Positions 1 through 6,783 of a stretch of 9,433 bases of DNA are shown one piece after another. The position numbers and the translations under genes were made by a program. The number at the start of each line of letters is the position of its first letter. The first letter of the stretch is position 1. The stretch is taken from contig WRFT01000058.1 of assembly GCA_009776385.1 (NCBI GenBank), positions 1 to 9,433 of the forward strand, in the 5' to 3' direction. The notes below the pieces were generated by a model, which saw only the letters and a list, made by a program, of their open reading frames with translations, had not been told where the DNA came from and did not search any database. Origin of the DNA: Clostridia bacterium. Its GTDB lineage: Bacteria; Bacillota; Clostridia; Christensenellales; Aristaeellaceae.

Positions 1-1457
1 ACGTTTATTATACCACCGACGGATCTATCCCCACTCCGGAACATCGCCTTTATTCGGGTGAAACTTTATCCATGGTCTTTACCGGCGTGCTTCGGGCACG
101 CGCGTACAACTCGCGGGACGGTTACCGGCCATCGGATGTCGTCACTCAAACTTATTTCGTCAATGCCATGCATACGCTGCCTATTATATCCCTTTCTATC
201 GACCCTGATGAGCTATATAACGAAACAAACGGTATTTTTGCCGCGGGCCCGAATATAGACAAATCCAAGGGAATACCGTTTCGCAACGCGGTATACCGTA
301 CTTTCGGAAAAATACCGAGGCCTTGTTACGCGGAGTATTACTCCGTTACAAACGAAGTGGTTTTCAGCCAGGGTTTAGAGGTTTCCTTGTCCGGCGGATA
401 TAGTTTGGATATCCCGCAAAAATCGCTCAAATTCCGAGCCAATTCCATGTATGGCGCGAAGACCATCGACGCGGTGTTATTTGATGACAGGCCCTTTGAA
501 CAATATAAATCTTTTACATTGCGCATGGGCGGGAACGATGGGTTATGGACACGCTTGGTGGATGGGCTGCAATCGCAGCTGGTAGACGAGTATGAAACAA
601 CCGTCATCCATCAGGCGTGGCGGCCCGTCGCGGTATATATTAACGGAATATACTGGGGGCATTATAACCTGCGCGAACGAAAGGACCGTTATTTTATTAC
701 GCAACACGAAGGCCGTTCCTTTGACGAAAAGAACAACATGGATTTAGTAAGGGGCTCCGGCAGAGCTAAGTTTGGTACGGCCAAGGAATATAACGATTTA
801 ATCGCCGCGGCCAGAAAGCTGTCACCCGGAACGAAACCCGCGGATCTCCAGTATCTGACCGACCGGGTGGATGTAGACAACTTGTTTGATTTTATGGCCC
901 TTGAAATGTTTTTCGGCAACACGGACATTGGCAATATTTTAATATATAAATTTAAAGAACCGGGCGAGAAATTCAAGTGGCTTATGTTTGACTTGGATTA
1001 CGGGCTTTTTAACAGCGGGGTGGACAGCCCGAAGTCTTATTTAAAGCCCGGCGGCATGGGTTCTGACAATGTTAATAATGTTATTCTGGTAAAATTGTTA
1101 GAAGACGCACAGATGCGCGATTTGTTTTTGACCAAACTCGGCACGATATTCCGTTTGTATACCACCGAGCATATGCTGGCTAAACTGGATGAAATGGTAG
1201 CGCTCATCGAGCCTGAGATGCCGTTGCATTTCGCCCGCTGGGCTGAGTTCGTTGATAAAGCCATCATTTCGGAAGTGCCAAATACCCCGGAAGGCGGGTT
1301 ACGGTATTGGCGTCAGCGCGTCGATCGATTGAGGAATGTCATGAAGAAACGCCCGAATCTGTTATACGGATTCATCCAAAACCAATTTAAGCTGTCCAAT
1401 GACCAAATGGTTCATTATTTCGGGCCCAAACCGCCTATGCCACCGGACGCAATATAA
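1..1457 (+). CDS. CotH-family protein (kinase-like spore coat protein family), 5' end outside the window
   Basis: The reading frame is open from base 3 to the TAA at 1455-1457, giving about 484 visible residues; the true start lies upstream. The first ~50 visible residues (VYYTTDGSIPTPEHRLYSGE..., then LRARAYNSRDGY) look like a chitobiase/hexosaminidase C-terminal beta domain, often found in front of CotH domains. The rest shows CotH-family blocks in order: FTLRMGGNDG, VAVYINGIYWGHYNLRERKD, then GNTDIGNILIYK and FKWLMFDLDYGLF. The last two carry the Asp/Asn and DxD positions expected to bind nucleotide and metal. B. subtilis CotH is an atypical protein kinase that phosphorylates coat proteins; that activity is known for the family but inferred here. 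Family members of this layout are usually exported, but any signal peptide is outside the window. The next genes encode DUF4956 and VTC proteins, a recurrent CotH neighbourhood. The family call is confident; the substrate is unknown. Confidence 0.9.
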   Translation, partial: VYYTTDGSIPTPEHRLYSGETLSMVFTGVLRARAYNSRDGYRPSDVVTQTYFVNAMHTLPIISLSIDPDELYNETNGIFAAGPNIDKSKGIPFRNAVYRTFGKIPRPCYAEYYSVTNEVVFSQGLEVSLSGGYSLDIPQKSLKFRANSMYGAKTIDAVLFDDRPFEQYKSFTLRMGGNDGLWTRLVDGLQSQLVDEYETTVIHQAWRPVAVYINGIYWGHYNLRERKDRYFITQHEGRSFDEKNNMDLVRGSGRAKFGTAKEYNDLIAAARKLSPGTKPADLQYLTDRVDVDNLFDFMALEMFFGNTDIGNILIYKFKEPGEKFKWLMFDLDYGLFNSGVDSPKSYLKPGGMGSDNVNNVILVKLLEDAQMRDLFLTKLGTIFRLYTTEHMLAKLDEMVALIEPEMPLHFARWAEFVDKAIISEVPNTPEGGLRYWRQRVDRLRNVMKKRPNLLYGFIQNQFKLSNDQMVHYFGPKPPMPPDAI

Positions 1458-1467
1458 CTTATCAACA

Positions 1468-1486
1468 GAAAGATTTGACATCTTTC
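1468..1486 (+). repeat. Short inverted repeat after the CotH gene
   Basis: Eleven bases after the CotH stop codon there is a perfect 7-bp inverted repeat, GAAAGAT and ATCTTTC, separated by TTGAC. It is AT-rich and followed by CCTCTAATC rather than a run of T, so it is at best a weak or factor-assisted transcript end and may be chance. Confidence 0.3.
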
Positions 1487-1517
1487 CTCTAATCTATGTC
1501 CGGCGGCATTTCCATAG

Positions 1518-1546
1518 TCGAAATTTTCCCGATGATGCGTTATAAT
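1518..1546 (+). promoter_or_regulatory. Candidate sigma-A promoter before the DUF4956 gene
   Basis: A perfect TATAAT at 1541-1546 lies 17 bases after TCGAAA (1518-1523, four of six matches to TTGACA). The predicted transcript start is near 1553, about 34 bases before the chosen ATG. This would let the DUF4956-VTC-cysK-tdk run be transcribed separately from the CotH gene. The -10 box is strong and the -35 box is only moderate. Confidence 0.5.
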
Positions 1547-1586
1547 ACACATGTTTTACTCTTCACGTTATCAAGGAGGCGACGGT

Positions 1587-2285
1587 ATGCAGACGGATGT
1601 TTTATCCGCTCAGGGTGTCGGAACGGGTTCCCTGCTTTCAGATTGGTTCGCGAGTCAATTTGCCAGTTTATCTCCCCTAAAGATGGTCATCGCGCTCGCC
1701 CTGGGTTTCTTGGCCGGCCTCATCATCGCCTTCGTTTACCGAAAAACATATCGCGGTGTTTTGTACAGCCCTTCATTCGCGCTGACACTGATTATGCTTA
1801 CATTAATTACCACACCTGTGGTAATGTGTATCAAGTCAAATATCTCCTTATCGATGGGCATGGTGGGTGCGTTATCCATCGTTCGGTTCAGAACAGCCGT
1901 TAAGGATCCCATCGACACAGCCTTTATGTTTTGGGCGTTGACAATGGGTATCCTCTTCGGGGCGGAGCTATACTATATCGGGCTGATCGTGGTCTGCGGT
2001 ATATCCATTATCTTGTTTTTGATGACATTCATCAAGTTTAAAAATCCGGACTCGTACTTGCTGGTCGTCCATTACGATCAACAAGCCGAATACGATATAC
2101 TGGATGAGCTAAACCATAGCGTAAAGACACATAAGCTTCGTTCCAAGACAGTAACCCGTTCCGGGGGAGAAATGACCTTTGAGCTTAGGCTTAATGAGAC
2201 TCATGAAATCGTCAGCCGTGTTTTGGACATCAACGGCGTGTATGACGCAACGCTTGTAGCCTGTCAGTCTGAAGCAGGTACCTGA
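1587..2285 (+). CDS. DUF4956 family membrane protein
   Basis: The product is 232 residues. The ATG at 1587 is chosen because AAGGAGGC (1573-1580) sits at ideal distance; an ATG at 1551 in the same frame lies at the predicted transcript start and has no ribosome-binding site. Hydrophobic segments lie at about residues 31-51, 62-82 and 112-149, the last long enough for two helices. Between them is the family-typical block GALSIVRFRTAVKDP (94-108). A soluble C-terminal domain of about 70 residues (157-226) follows. These features fit DUF4956, a family without a proven function that often sits beside VTC-domain and CotH genes, as here. The VTC gene starts 27 bases after the stop, so the proteins probably work together. 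A reasonable inference is that DUF4956 anchors the VTC protein at the membrane or handles its product. Nothing in the sequence suggests truncation. Confidence 0.85.
   Translation: MQTDVLSAQGVGTGSLLSDWFASQFASLSPLKMVIALALGFLAGLIIAFVYRKTYRGVLYSPSFALTLIMLTLITTPVVMCIKSNISLSMGMVGALSIVRFRTAVKDPIDTAFMFWALTMGILFGAELYYIGLIVVCGISIILFLMTFIKFKNPDSYLLVVHYDQQAEYDILDELNHSVKTHKLRSKTVTRSGGEMTFELRLNETHEIVSRVLDINGVYDATLVACQSEAGT
1806..1825. repeat. Perfect 20-bp dyad inside the DUF4956 gene
   Basis: ATTACCACA (1806-1814) and TGTGGTAAT (1817-1825) are exact reverse complements separated by CC. The site codes for part of the second membrane segment (ITTPVV). The two-base centre is too short for a good RNA hairpin, so if functional it would be a protein-binding dyad. 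I recognise no known operator consensus, and codon-driven coincidence is possible. Confidence 0.3.
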
Positions 2286-2312
2286 TTAACTATACACGTG
2301 AGGTGATCCACC

Positions 2313-3035
2313 GTGCCGGCGGGCATTCCCCTTCGCCACGAACTAAAATACTATATAAACGACGCGCAATATTTGGTGTTGTCCAATATCCTTGATCATG
2401 TTCTTGCCCGTGATCCTTTTGGCGACGAGGCAAATGAATATCATATTCGTTCGCTTTATTTTGACGATGTGTTCCAAAGAGCCTTCTTTGATAAAATAAA
2501 CGGTGTTGCCAACCGAAAAAAGTACCGCATCCGCATATATAACTTAAAAGATGATAATATCCGTTTGGAATGCAAAAAAAAAGTAGGGAACCTTATATCC
2601 AAGCGTTCCGCCGCAATTCCTCATAATCTTTGTGAACAACTAACCGCCGCGGATCCCACCAATTTAGACACATCAAGAAGCGGCCTTTTAGCCGAATTAT
2701 TTACGGAAATGCGTGTCAATCTCTTAAAACCCGTTGTATTGGTTGACTATATCCGAGAGGCTTACACTCACCAAGCTGAAGAAATACGTATTACTTTTGA
2801 TAAGCAATTGCGCACAGGTTTTTTACATACCGATCTCTTCGACCCCGATGTACCGATGCTGCCGCCGCTTGAAAACGAATCTATCATTTTGGAAATAAAA
2901 TACAACAAGACGCTACCTTCTTATATTCGGGACATTTTATGGACATACTGCTCCAACGCATTGCCGAGCGCTATTTCTAAATATGTCCTTTGCAGAACCT
3001 TTGAGGATTTAAGCCCCGATCCAAACACCGTTTAA
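2313..3035 (+). CDS. VTC-domain protein (polyphosphate polymerase family)
   Basis: The product is 240 residues and starts at a GTG (2313) with GAGGTGAT six bases upstream. It is a stand-alone VTC domain of the CYTH/triphosphate-tunnel type, the catalytic fold of yeast Vtc4, which makes polyphosphate from ATP. Basic and acidic residues that line such tunnels occur in the expected order: RHELKY (8-13), YHIRSLYFDD (43-52), KKYRIRIY (69-76), LECKKKVGN (85-93) with K97, DYIREAY (145-151), RITFDKQLR (159-167), LEIKYN (193-198) and SKYVLCR (222-228). It lacks the SPX sensor domain and membrane helices of the yeast subunits. The membrane function may instead come from the DUF4956 protein encoded just before it. 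The VTC assignment is firm; polyphosphate synthesis is a family-based inference, and another triphosphate-dependent polymerisation is possible. Confidence 0.9.
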   Translation: MPAGIPLRHELKYYINDAQYLVLSNILDHVLARDPFGDEANEYHIRSLYFDDVFQRAFFDKINGVANRKKYRIRIYNLKDDNIRLECKKKVGNLISKRSAAIPHNLCEQLTAADPTNLDTSRSGLLAELFTEMRVNLLKPVVLVDYIREAYTHQAEEIRITFDKQLRTGFLHTDLFDPDVPMLPPLENESIILEIKYNKTLPSYIRDILWTYCSNALPSAISKYVLCRTFEDLSPDPNTV

Positions 3036-3071
3036 AATGATTATAGCATATGACAGTTCGGAGGTTTATAC

Positions 3072-4001
3072 ATGAGCCCGGTGAATGGTCTAAGTCGTTT
3101 GATTGGCGGAACACCCCTGGTTGTATTGCATCATATCCGCGAACGAGAGCGTCTTTCTGCCAATCTACTGGCTAAGCTAGAGTATTTTAATCCTACCGGT
3201 TCTTCTAAAGACCGAGCGGCGATGTATATGCTTGATGCGGCGGAATCATCAGGTCAATTAACAAAAAACACTGTCATTATAGAACCCACCAGCGGAAATA
3301 CGGGGATATCATTGGCGGCTTTCGCCGTACCGCTCGGTTACCGTGTGATACTTACCATGCCTGATATCATGAGCCCTGAACGACGAAGCCTTTTAAAGGC
3401 TTATGGCGCGGAGATTATCTTGACAGACGGCGCGAAGGGTATGAGAGGCGCTGTCCGTAAAGCGGAAGCGCTGCTTAAAGAGATTCCGGGCAGTTTTATG
3501 CCGGCGCAGTTTGAAAACCCAAATAACGCGCGCGCACACTACGAAACAACCGCCCCGGAAATATACCAGGACACGGACGGTCGTTTTGACAGTTTTATTG
3601 CGAGTGTCGGCACAGGCGGTACCCTGATGGGATGCGGGCGGTACTTCAAGCAGAAAGATGCTTCTATCGATATCATCGCGGTTGAACCGCTGCAATCGCC
3701 CGTACTGTCCGGCGGTGCTGCCGGCCTTCATAAGATACAAGGTATCGGCGCCGGGTTTATTCCGGCCATCTGGGATAGACGCATATGCAATGAAATTATA
3801 CCTGTCGATCAGGAAGAAGCCATTCGGTATGCCCGTATTCTTGCTTCCGCTGAAGGTCTTTTTCTAGGGTTCTCCTCCGGCGCAGCGCTCGCTGCGGCTA
3901 TCCAGTGGGCGAAGCGCCCTCAAAACGAGAACAAGACCGCCGTCGTCTTTTTCCCGGACGGCGGAGATCGATATCTTTCCACGTCACTCTATGCGCCGTA
4001 A
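3072..4001 (+). CDS. cysK: Cysteine synthase A (O-acetylserine sulfhydrylase)
   Basis: This is a PLP fold-type II enzyme that converts O-acetylserine and sulfide to cysteine and acetate in the cytosol. At 309 residues it is full length for CysK. The PLP lysine is K46 in NPTGSSKDRA (40-49). The substrate loop is EPTSGNTGIS (71-80), the phosphate-binding loop is GTGGT (180-184), the CysK block HKIQGIGAGFIP is at 220-231, and the C-terminal FPDGGDRYLST (294-304) is typical. The ATG follows CGGAGGT at good spacing. It begins 36 bases after the VTC gene and ends 40 bases before tdk, so it is probably cotranscribed with them. No cysE or cysteine riboswitch is visible; the gap before it is too short to hold one. 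CysM is the alternative, but the KIQGIGAGF block favours CysK. Confidence 0.92.
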   Translation: MSPVNGLSRLIGGTPLVVLHHIRERERLSANLLAKLEYFNPTGSSKDRAAMYMLDAAESSGQLTKNTVIIEPTSGNTGISLAAFAVPLGYRVILTMPDIMSPERRSLLKAYGAEIILTDGAKGMRGAVRKAEALLKEIPGSFMPAQFENPNNARAHYETTAPEIYQDTDGRFDSFIASVGTGGTLMGCGRYFKQKDASIDIIAVEPLQSPVLSGGAAGLHKIQGIGAGFIPAIWDRRICNEIIPVDQEEAIRYARILASAEGLFLGFSSGAALAAAIQWAKRPQNENKTAVVFFPDGGDRYLSTSLYAP

Positions 4002-4041
4002 CGAGGCCGGCGAAAAGCGATATATGAAGGGATTGGTTTAA

Positions 4042-4599
4042 TTGGCTAAACTCTATTTTCGTTATGGCGCAATGGGCTCCAGCAAGACTGCGAATGCCAT
4101 TATGGTGGAGTATAATTACCGTGAACGCGGGCAAAGGGCACTGATGCTTAAGCCCCGGTTAGACACACGGGATGGAGAACGACTCATTCGCTCACGCAGC
4201 GGCATGACGATAGAATGCTTCTTTATAGAGGAACTGGATGATTTTAACTTACATGCCTATGATTGCCTGATTGTCGACGAAGCGCAATTTTTGACCAAAC
4301 CGCAGGTAGAAAGGCTTGTTGAGATTGTTGACAGTTTAGGTATACCCGTCATCGCTTATGGGCTGCGCGCGGATTTCCGTAATGTGCCTTTCGAGGGAAG
4401 CTTGTGGTTGATGGCTTGGGCGGATACCATTGAGGAAGTAAAAACCATCTGCTGGTGCGGAAAGAAAGCCGTTTGTAACGCCCGGGTTATCGACGGGCAG
4501 GTGGCCAGGGAGGGTGAGCAAATTGTTCTGGGTGGTTCGGAAGCCTATGTCAGCCTATGCCGGAAGCATTGGAAGAACGGGGAAACAGAACGGAAATAA
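4042..4599 (+). CDS. tdk: Thymidine kinase (type II)
   Basis: The enzyme phosphorylates thymidine (and deoxyuridine) with ATP for dTTP salvage. At 185 residues it is normal length. The P-loop is GAMGSSKT (9-16), in which Ser stands where many homologues have the last Gly of GKT. The catalytic glutamate is E80 in VDEAQF. The substrate-binding loop is YGLRADFRNVPFEGS (106-120). The structural zinc site is C137-W-C139 plus C173-R-K-H176. The start must be TTG at 4042: an in-frame TAA lies directly upstream (4039-4041), and GAAGGG sits 10 bases before it. It is probably the last gene of the DUF4956-VTC-cysK-tdk run. It converges on trpB, and I see no convincing terminator in the 104-base gap. Confidence 0.94.
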   Translation: MAKLYFRYGAMGSSKTANAIMVEYNYRERGQRALMLKPRLDTRDGERLIRSRSGMTIECFFIEELDDFNLHAYDCLIVDEAQFLTKPQVERLVEIVDSLGIPVIAYGLRADFRNVPFEGSLWLMAWADTIEEVKTICWCGKKAVCNARVIDGQVAREGEQIVLGGSEAYVSLCRKHWKNGETERK

Positions 4600-4703
4600 A
4601 GCACGACGCATACTATGCATTTATCAATCAATGAGGCGCTGACAAATTAATTATTCAGTTAATACTATTCCTGCGGTCAAGGGTTTTACTAATCGTCTGC
4701 CTT

Positions 4704-6071
4704 TTATAATACCGGAATGCCGCTAAAGCCCTTGCCGAGCTCTTCATCAGAGGGTAAATTATCGGTCATGGAACCGGAATTGTACATGATATACGCACCC
4801 ATATCGAAGTATCCGGTGCCGGATAAACCAAATACAATGGTCTTTTCTTCGCCTGTTTCCTTGCACTTTAAAGCTTCATCGATGGCCGCGCGAATCGCAT
4901 GGGAGGATTCCGGCGCAGGCAGGAGCCCTTCTACCCTGGCAAAGAGTTTTGCCGCCGCGAACACACCCGTTTGCTCAACGGAACGCGCTTCATCGATATA
5001 ACCGTCATGATACAGCTGGGAGAGGATTGGGCTCATGCCGTGATACCTTAATCCGCCCGCATGGTTGCCGGAAGGGATAAAGGAACTGCCCAATGTATAC
5101 ATTTTAGCCAGCGGTGTGACCTTTCCGGTATCGCAAAAATCATAACAAAACTTCCCGCGTGTGAGTGTTGGGCAGGATACCGGCTCTACGGCAATAAAAT
5201 AGGGCGCTTGTTTTCCATGGAGTTTATCATGCATGTAAGCGCTGATTAACCCGCCGAAGTTGGAACCGCCGCCCGCGCAGCCGATAACGATATCGGGGTA
5301 AATATCATATTTTTCTAAGGCTGTTTTCGTTTCGAGGCCGATGATCGATTGATGCAGGAGCACCATGTTCAAAACGCTGCCCAGTACATACCGCGTATCG
5401 GGTGTTCCCGCCGCGACTTCTACAGCCTCGGAAATCGCCGTGCCCAGCGAACCGCCGGAATCCGGATTATCCGATAGCATTCTCCGCCCTATTTGCGTGG
5501 TGTCAGATGGCGAGGCAATGACTTTCGCGCCGTAAGTTTCCATGATAGCCTTACGATAAGGTTTTTGCTGCGCCGATATTTTAACCATATAAACGGTCAG
5601 ATCCAGCCCGAAAAAACCGCAGGCCATAGACAGAGCCGTCCCCCATTGACCGGCGCCCGTTTCCGTTGTCAGCATCTTGATGCCCTGTTCCTTGGCATAA
5701 TAAGCCTGCGCAATCGCCGAATTTAACTTATGACTGCCGGATGTGTTGTTGCCCTCAAACTTATAGAATATCTTTGCAGGTGTTTGCAGCTCGCGTTCCA
5801 GGAAATAGGCACGTATCAATGGCGAGGGACGGTACATTTTGTAAAAATCGTAGATAGGCCCGGGAATATCGATAAACCGATCGGTGTTATTCAATTCTTG
5901 CAAAGCCAACTCTTTGCAGAAAATCGGCTCCAAGTCTGTAACGGTAACCGGCTTAAGTGTACCCGGATGTAACATGGGGCTGTGATCCTGCGTCATATCC
6001 GCCCGCAGGTTATACCATTGCTTTGGAATTTCTTTCTCATCCAGGTAGATTTTATACGGAATCTTTTTCAT
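4704..6071 (-). CDS. TrpB2-type tryptophan synthase beta chain
   Basis: The product is 455 residues, longer than classical TrpB (about 400) and typical of the TrpB2 subfamily. It is a PLP enzyme that joins indole and serine to give tryptophan. The PLP lysine is K115 in NNTSGSHKLNSA (108-119), the catalytic glutamate is E137 in TETGAGQWG (136-144), and the phosphate-binding loop is GCAGGGSN (264-271). The TrpB2-like N-terminal extension (residues 1 to about 75, with YNLRADM) is present. The ATG at 6071 follows AGAAGGAG at good distance. No trpA or other trp gene is nearby, which fits TrpB2 enzymes that act alone, perhaps salvaging indole. It lies 55 bases after nrdR on the same strand with no terminator visible between, so cotranscription is likely. 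No T-box or trp leader is seen. Confidence 0.93.
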   Translation of the reverse strand: MKKIPYKIYLDEKEIPKQWYNLRADMTQDHSPMLHPGTLKPVTVTDLEPIFCKELALQELNNTDRFIDIPGPIYDFYKMYRPSPLIRAYFLERELQTPAKIFYKFEGNNTSGSHKLNSAIAQAYYAKEQGIKMLTTETGAGQWGTALSMACGFFGLDLTVYMVKISAQQKPYRKAIMETYGAKVIASPSDTTQIGRRMLSDNPDSGGSLGTAISEAVEVAAGTPDTRYVLGSVLNMVLLHQSIIGLETKTALEKYDIYPDIVIGCAGGGSNFGGLISAYMHDKLHGKQAPYFIAVEPVSCPTLTRGKFCYDFCDTGKVTPLAKMYTLGSSFIPSGNHAGGLRYHGMSPILSQLYHDGYIDEARSVEQTGVFAAAKLFARVEGLLPAPESSHAIRAAIDEALKCKETGEEKTIVFGLSGTGYFDMGAYIMYNSGSMTDNLPSDEELGKGFSGIPVL

Positions 6072-6126
6072 GTTTTTACTCCTTCTTGGTTGTTAATAAT
6101 TCTTTATATCTGGTTGCCGACTCGCA

Positions 6127-6597
6127 TTATACGCGTTTTAACGTTTGCTCTGTCAGCATTTTTGTCAGCTCATCCATAAAACTGGAGATATCCGTAAACT
6201 GGCGGTATACGGAAGCAAAGCGGACATAAGCCACCTGGTCACGTTCCCTCAGTTCCCGCATGACCTGTTCGCCTACCCAATAAGTGGGTATCTCTTCCTC
6301 CATGGCCGCGTACGCCGCTTGTTCGATACGTGAGACCATCGCGTCTATCTCTGCGGCTGATACGGAACGTTTTTCACATGCCCGCAAAATACTGCCGCGA
6401 ATCTTCGCACCTTCAAAGGACTCGCGCCGCCCATCTTTTTTAATGACAAGCAACTGCTTTAGCTCTACTTTTTCGTATGTTGTAAATCGGCGGCCGCATT
6501 TTAAGCACGCACGCCGCCTGCGAATAGTCACACCCTCATCCGTTGGTCTCGAATCGATAACCTTGCTTTCCCTGCAGCTACAGAATTGGCATCTCAT
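6127..6597 (-). CDS. nrdR: Transcriptional repressor NrdR
   Basis: NrdR is a zinc- and nucleotide-binding repressor of ribonucleotide reductase genes. The product is 156 residues, normal for the family. The N-terminal zinc ribbon uses C3, C6, C31 and C34 (MRCQFC and ACLKCG), with the typical block SKVIDSRPTDEG (11-22) between. It is followed by RRRR and FTTYEKVE, and then by an ATP-cone domain from about residue 48 to 138. The ATG at 6597 is chosen because GGAAGG precedes it at proper distance and homologues begin MxCPxC; an upstream in-frame ATG at 6624 would add nine unusual residues. Here residue 4 is Q rather than the common P. No nrd gene or clear NrdR box is in this window, so its targets lie elsewhere. 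Confidence 0.95.
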   Translation of the reverse strand: MRCQFCSCRESKVIDSRPTDEGVTIRRRRACLKCGRRFTTYEKVELKQLLVIKKDGRRESFEGAKIRGSILRACEKRSVSAAEIDAMVSRIEQAAYAAMEEEIPTYWVGEQVMRELRERDQVAYVRFASVYRQFTDISSFMDELTKMLTEQTLKRV

Positions 6598-6623
6598 AGG
6601 ATGATACCTTCCTTTCCGTGGCA

Positions 6624-6637
6624 TTCATCGTTCATCG
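6624..6637. repeat. Tandem 7-bp repeat in the nrdR leader
   Basis: TTCATCG occurs twice head to tail in the untranslated region between the nrdR promoter and its start codon. It does not resemble the NrdR box. It may be a small duplication without function. Confidence 0.3.
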
Positions 6638-6651
6638 AGCGTTGTTGACCG

Positions 6652-6681
6652 ATTATACAGGGAAAAGGCTACGGAAGTAAA
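6652..6681 (-). promoter_or_regulatory. Candidate nrdR promoter
   Basis: On the minus strand a perfect TATAAT (plus-strand 6652-6657) lies 18 bases downstream of TTTACT (6676-6681, four of six matches to TTGACA). It would start a transcript near 6645, about 48 bases before the nrdR ATG. It lies back to back with the rpsF promoter, with only seven bases between the two -35 boxes. Confidence 0.55.
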
Positions 6682-6688
6682 GATTTTC

Positions 6689-6717
6689 TTGCAATTTATT
6701 CAACCCGCTGATATAAT
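6689..6717 (+). promoter_or_regulatory. Sigma-A promoter of the rpsF-ssb-rpsR operon
   Basis: TTGCAA (6689-6694) and a perfect TATAAT (6712-6717) are separated by the optimal 17 bases. The predicted transcript start is near 6724, leaving a leader of about 60 bases before the rpsF ATG. This is the strongest promoter match in the window, as expected for a ribosomal protein operon. Confidence 0.75.
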
Positions 6718-6736
6718 ACGAACTCGGCACATCCTT

Positions 6737-6757
6737 GCGCCGTGCATGACGCGGCGC
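6737..6757 (+). promoter_or_regulatory. GC-rich hairpin in the rpsF leader, possible S6:S18 autoregulatory site
   Basis: GCGCCGTG (6737-6744) can pair with CGCGGCGC (6750-6757), giving eight pairs including one G-U around the loop CATGA. It lies in the predicted transcript, 13 bases before the Shine-Dalgarno sequence of rpsF. In many bacteria the S6-S18 complex binds a leader hairpin that mimics its 16S rRNA site and represses this operon; that known motif has a conserved CCG, and CCG occurs here at 6740-6742. In this fold it is paired, so identity with the known motif is uncertain. No T run follows, so it is not a terminator. Confidence 0.45.
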
Positions 6758-6783
6758 CATATGTCCATGAGGAGGTGAGAGAA

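Noticed and set aside
1475..1480. Perfect TTGACA, a possible -35 box after the CotH gene
   Set aside because: No -10-like sequence lies 16 to 18 bases downstream; the nearest, TATGTC, is only 14 bases away. The hexamer is mostly the loop of a small inverted repeat.
1551..1586. Upstream ATG extending the DUF4956 protein by 12 residues
   Set aside because: It coincides with the predicted transcript start and has no ribosome-binding site, while the ATG at 1587 has AAGGAGG at ideal distance.
4600..4703. Possible bidirectional terminator between tdk and trpB2
   Set aside because: Only short AT-rich or imperfect inverted repeats are present (for example GCATA-C-TATGC), without a GC-rich stem and T run on either strand.
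6072..6126. A separate promoter or T-box leader for trpB2
   Set aside because: A TATAAA is present on the minus strand but has no acceptable -35 box, and 55 bases are far too few for a T-box.
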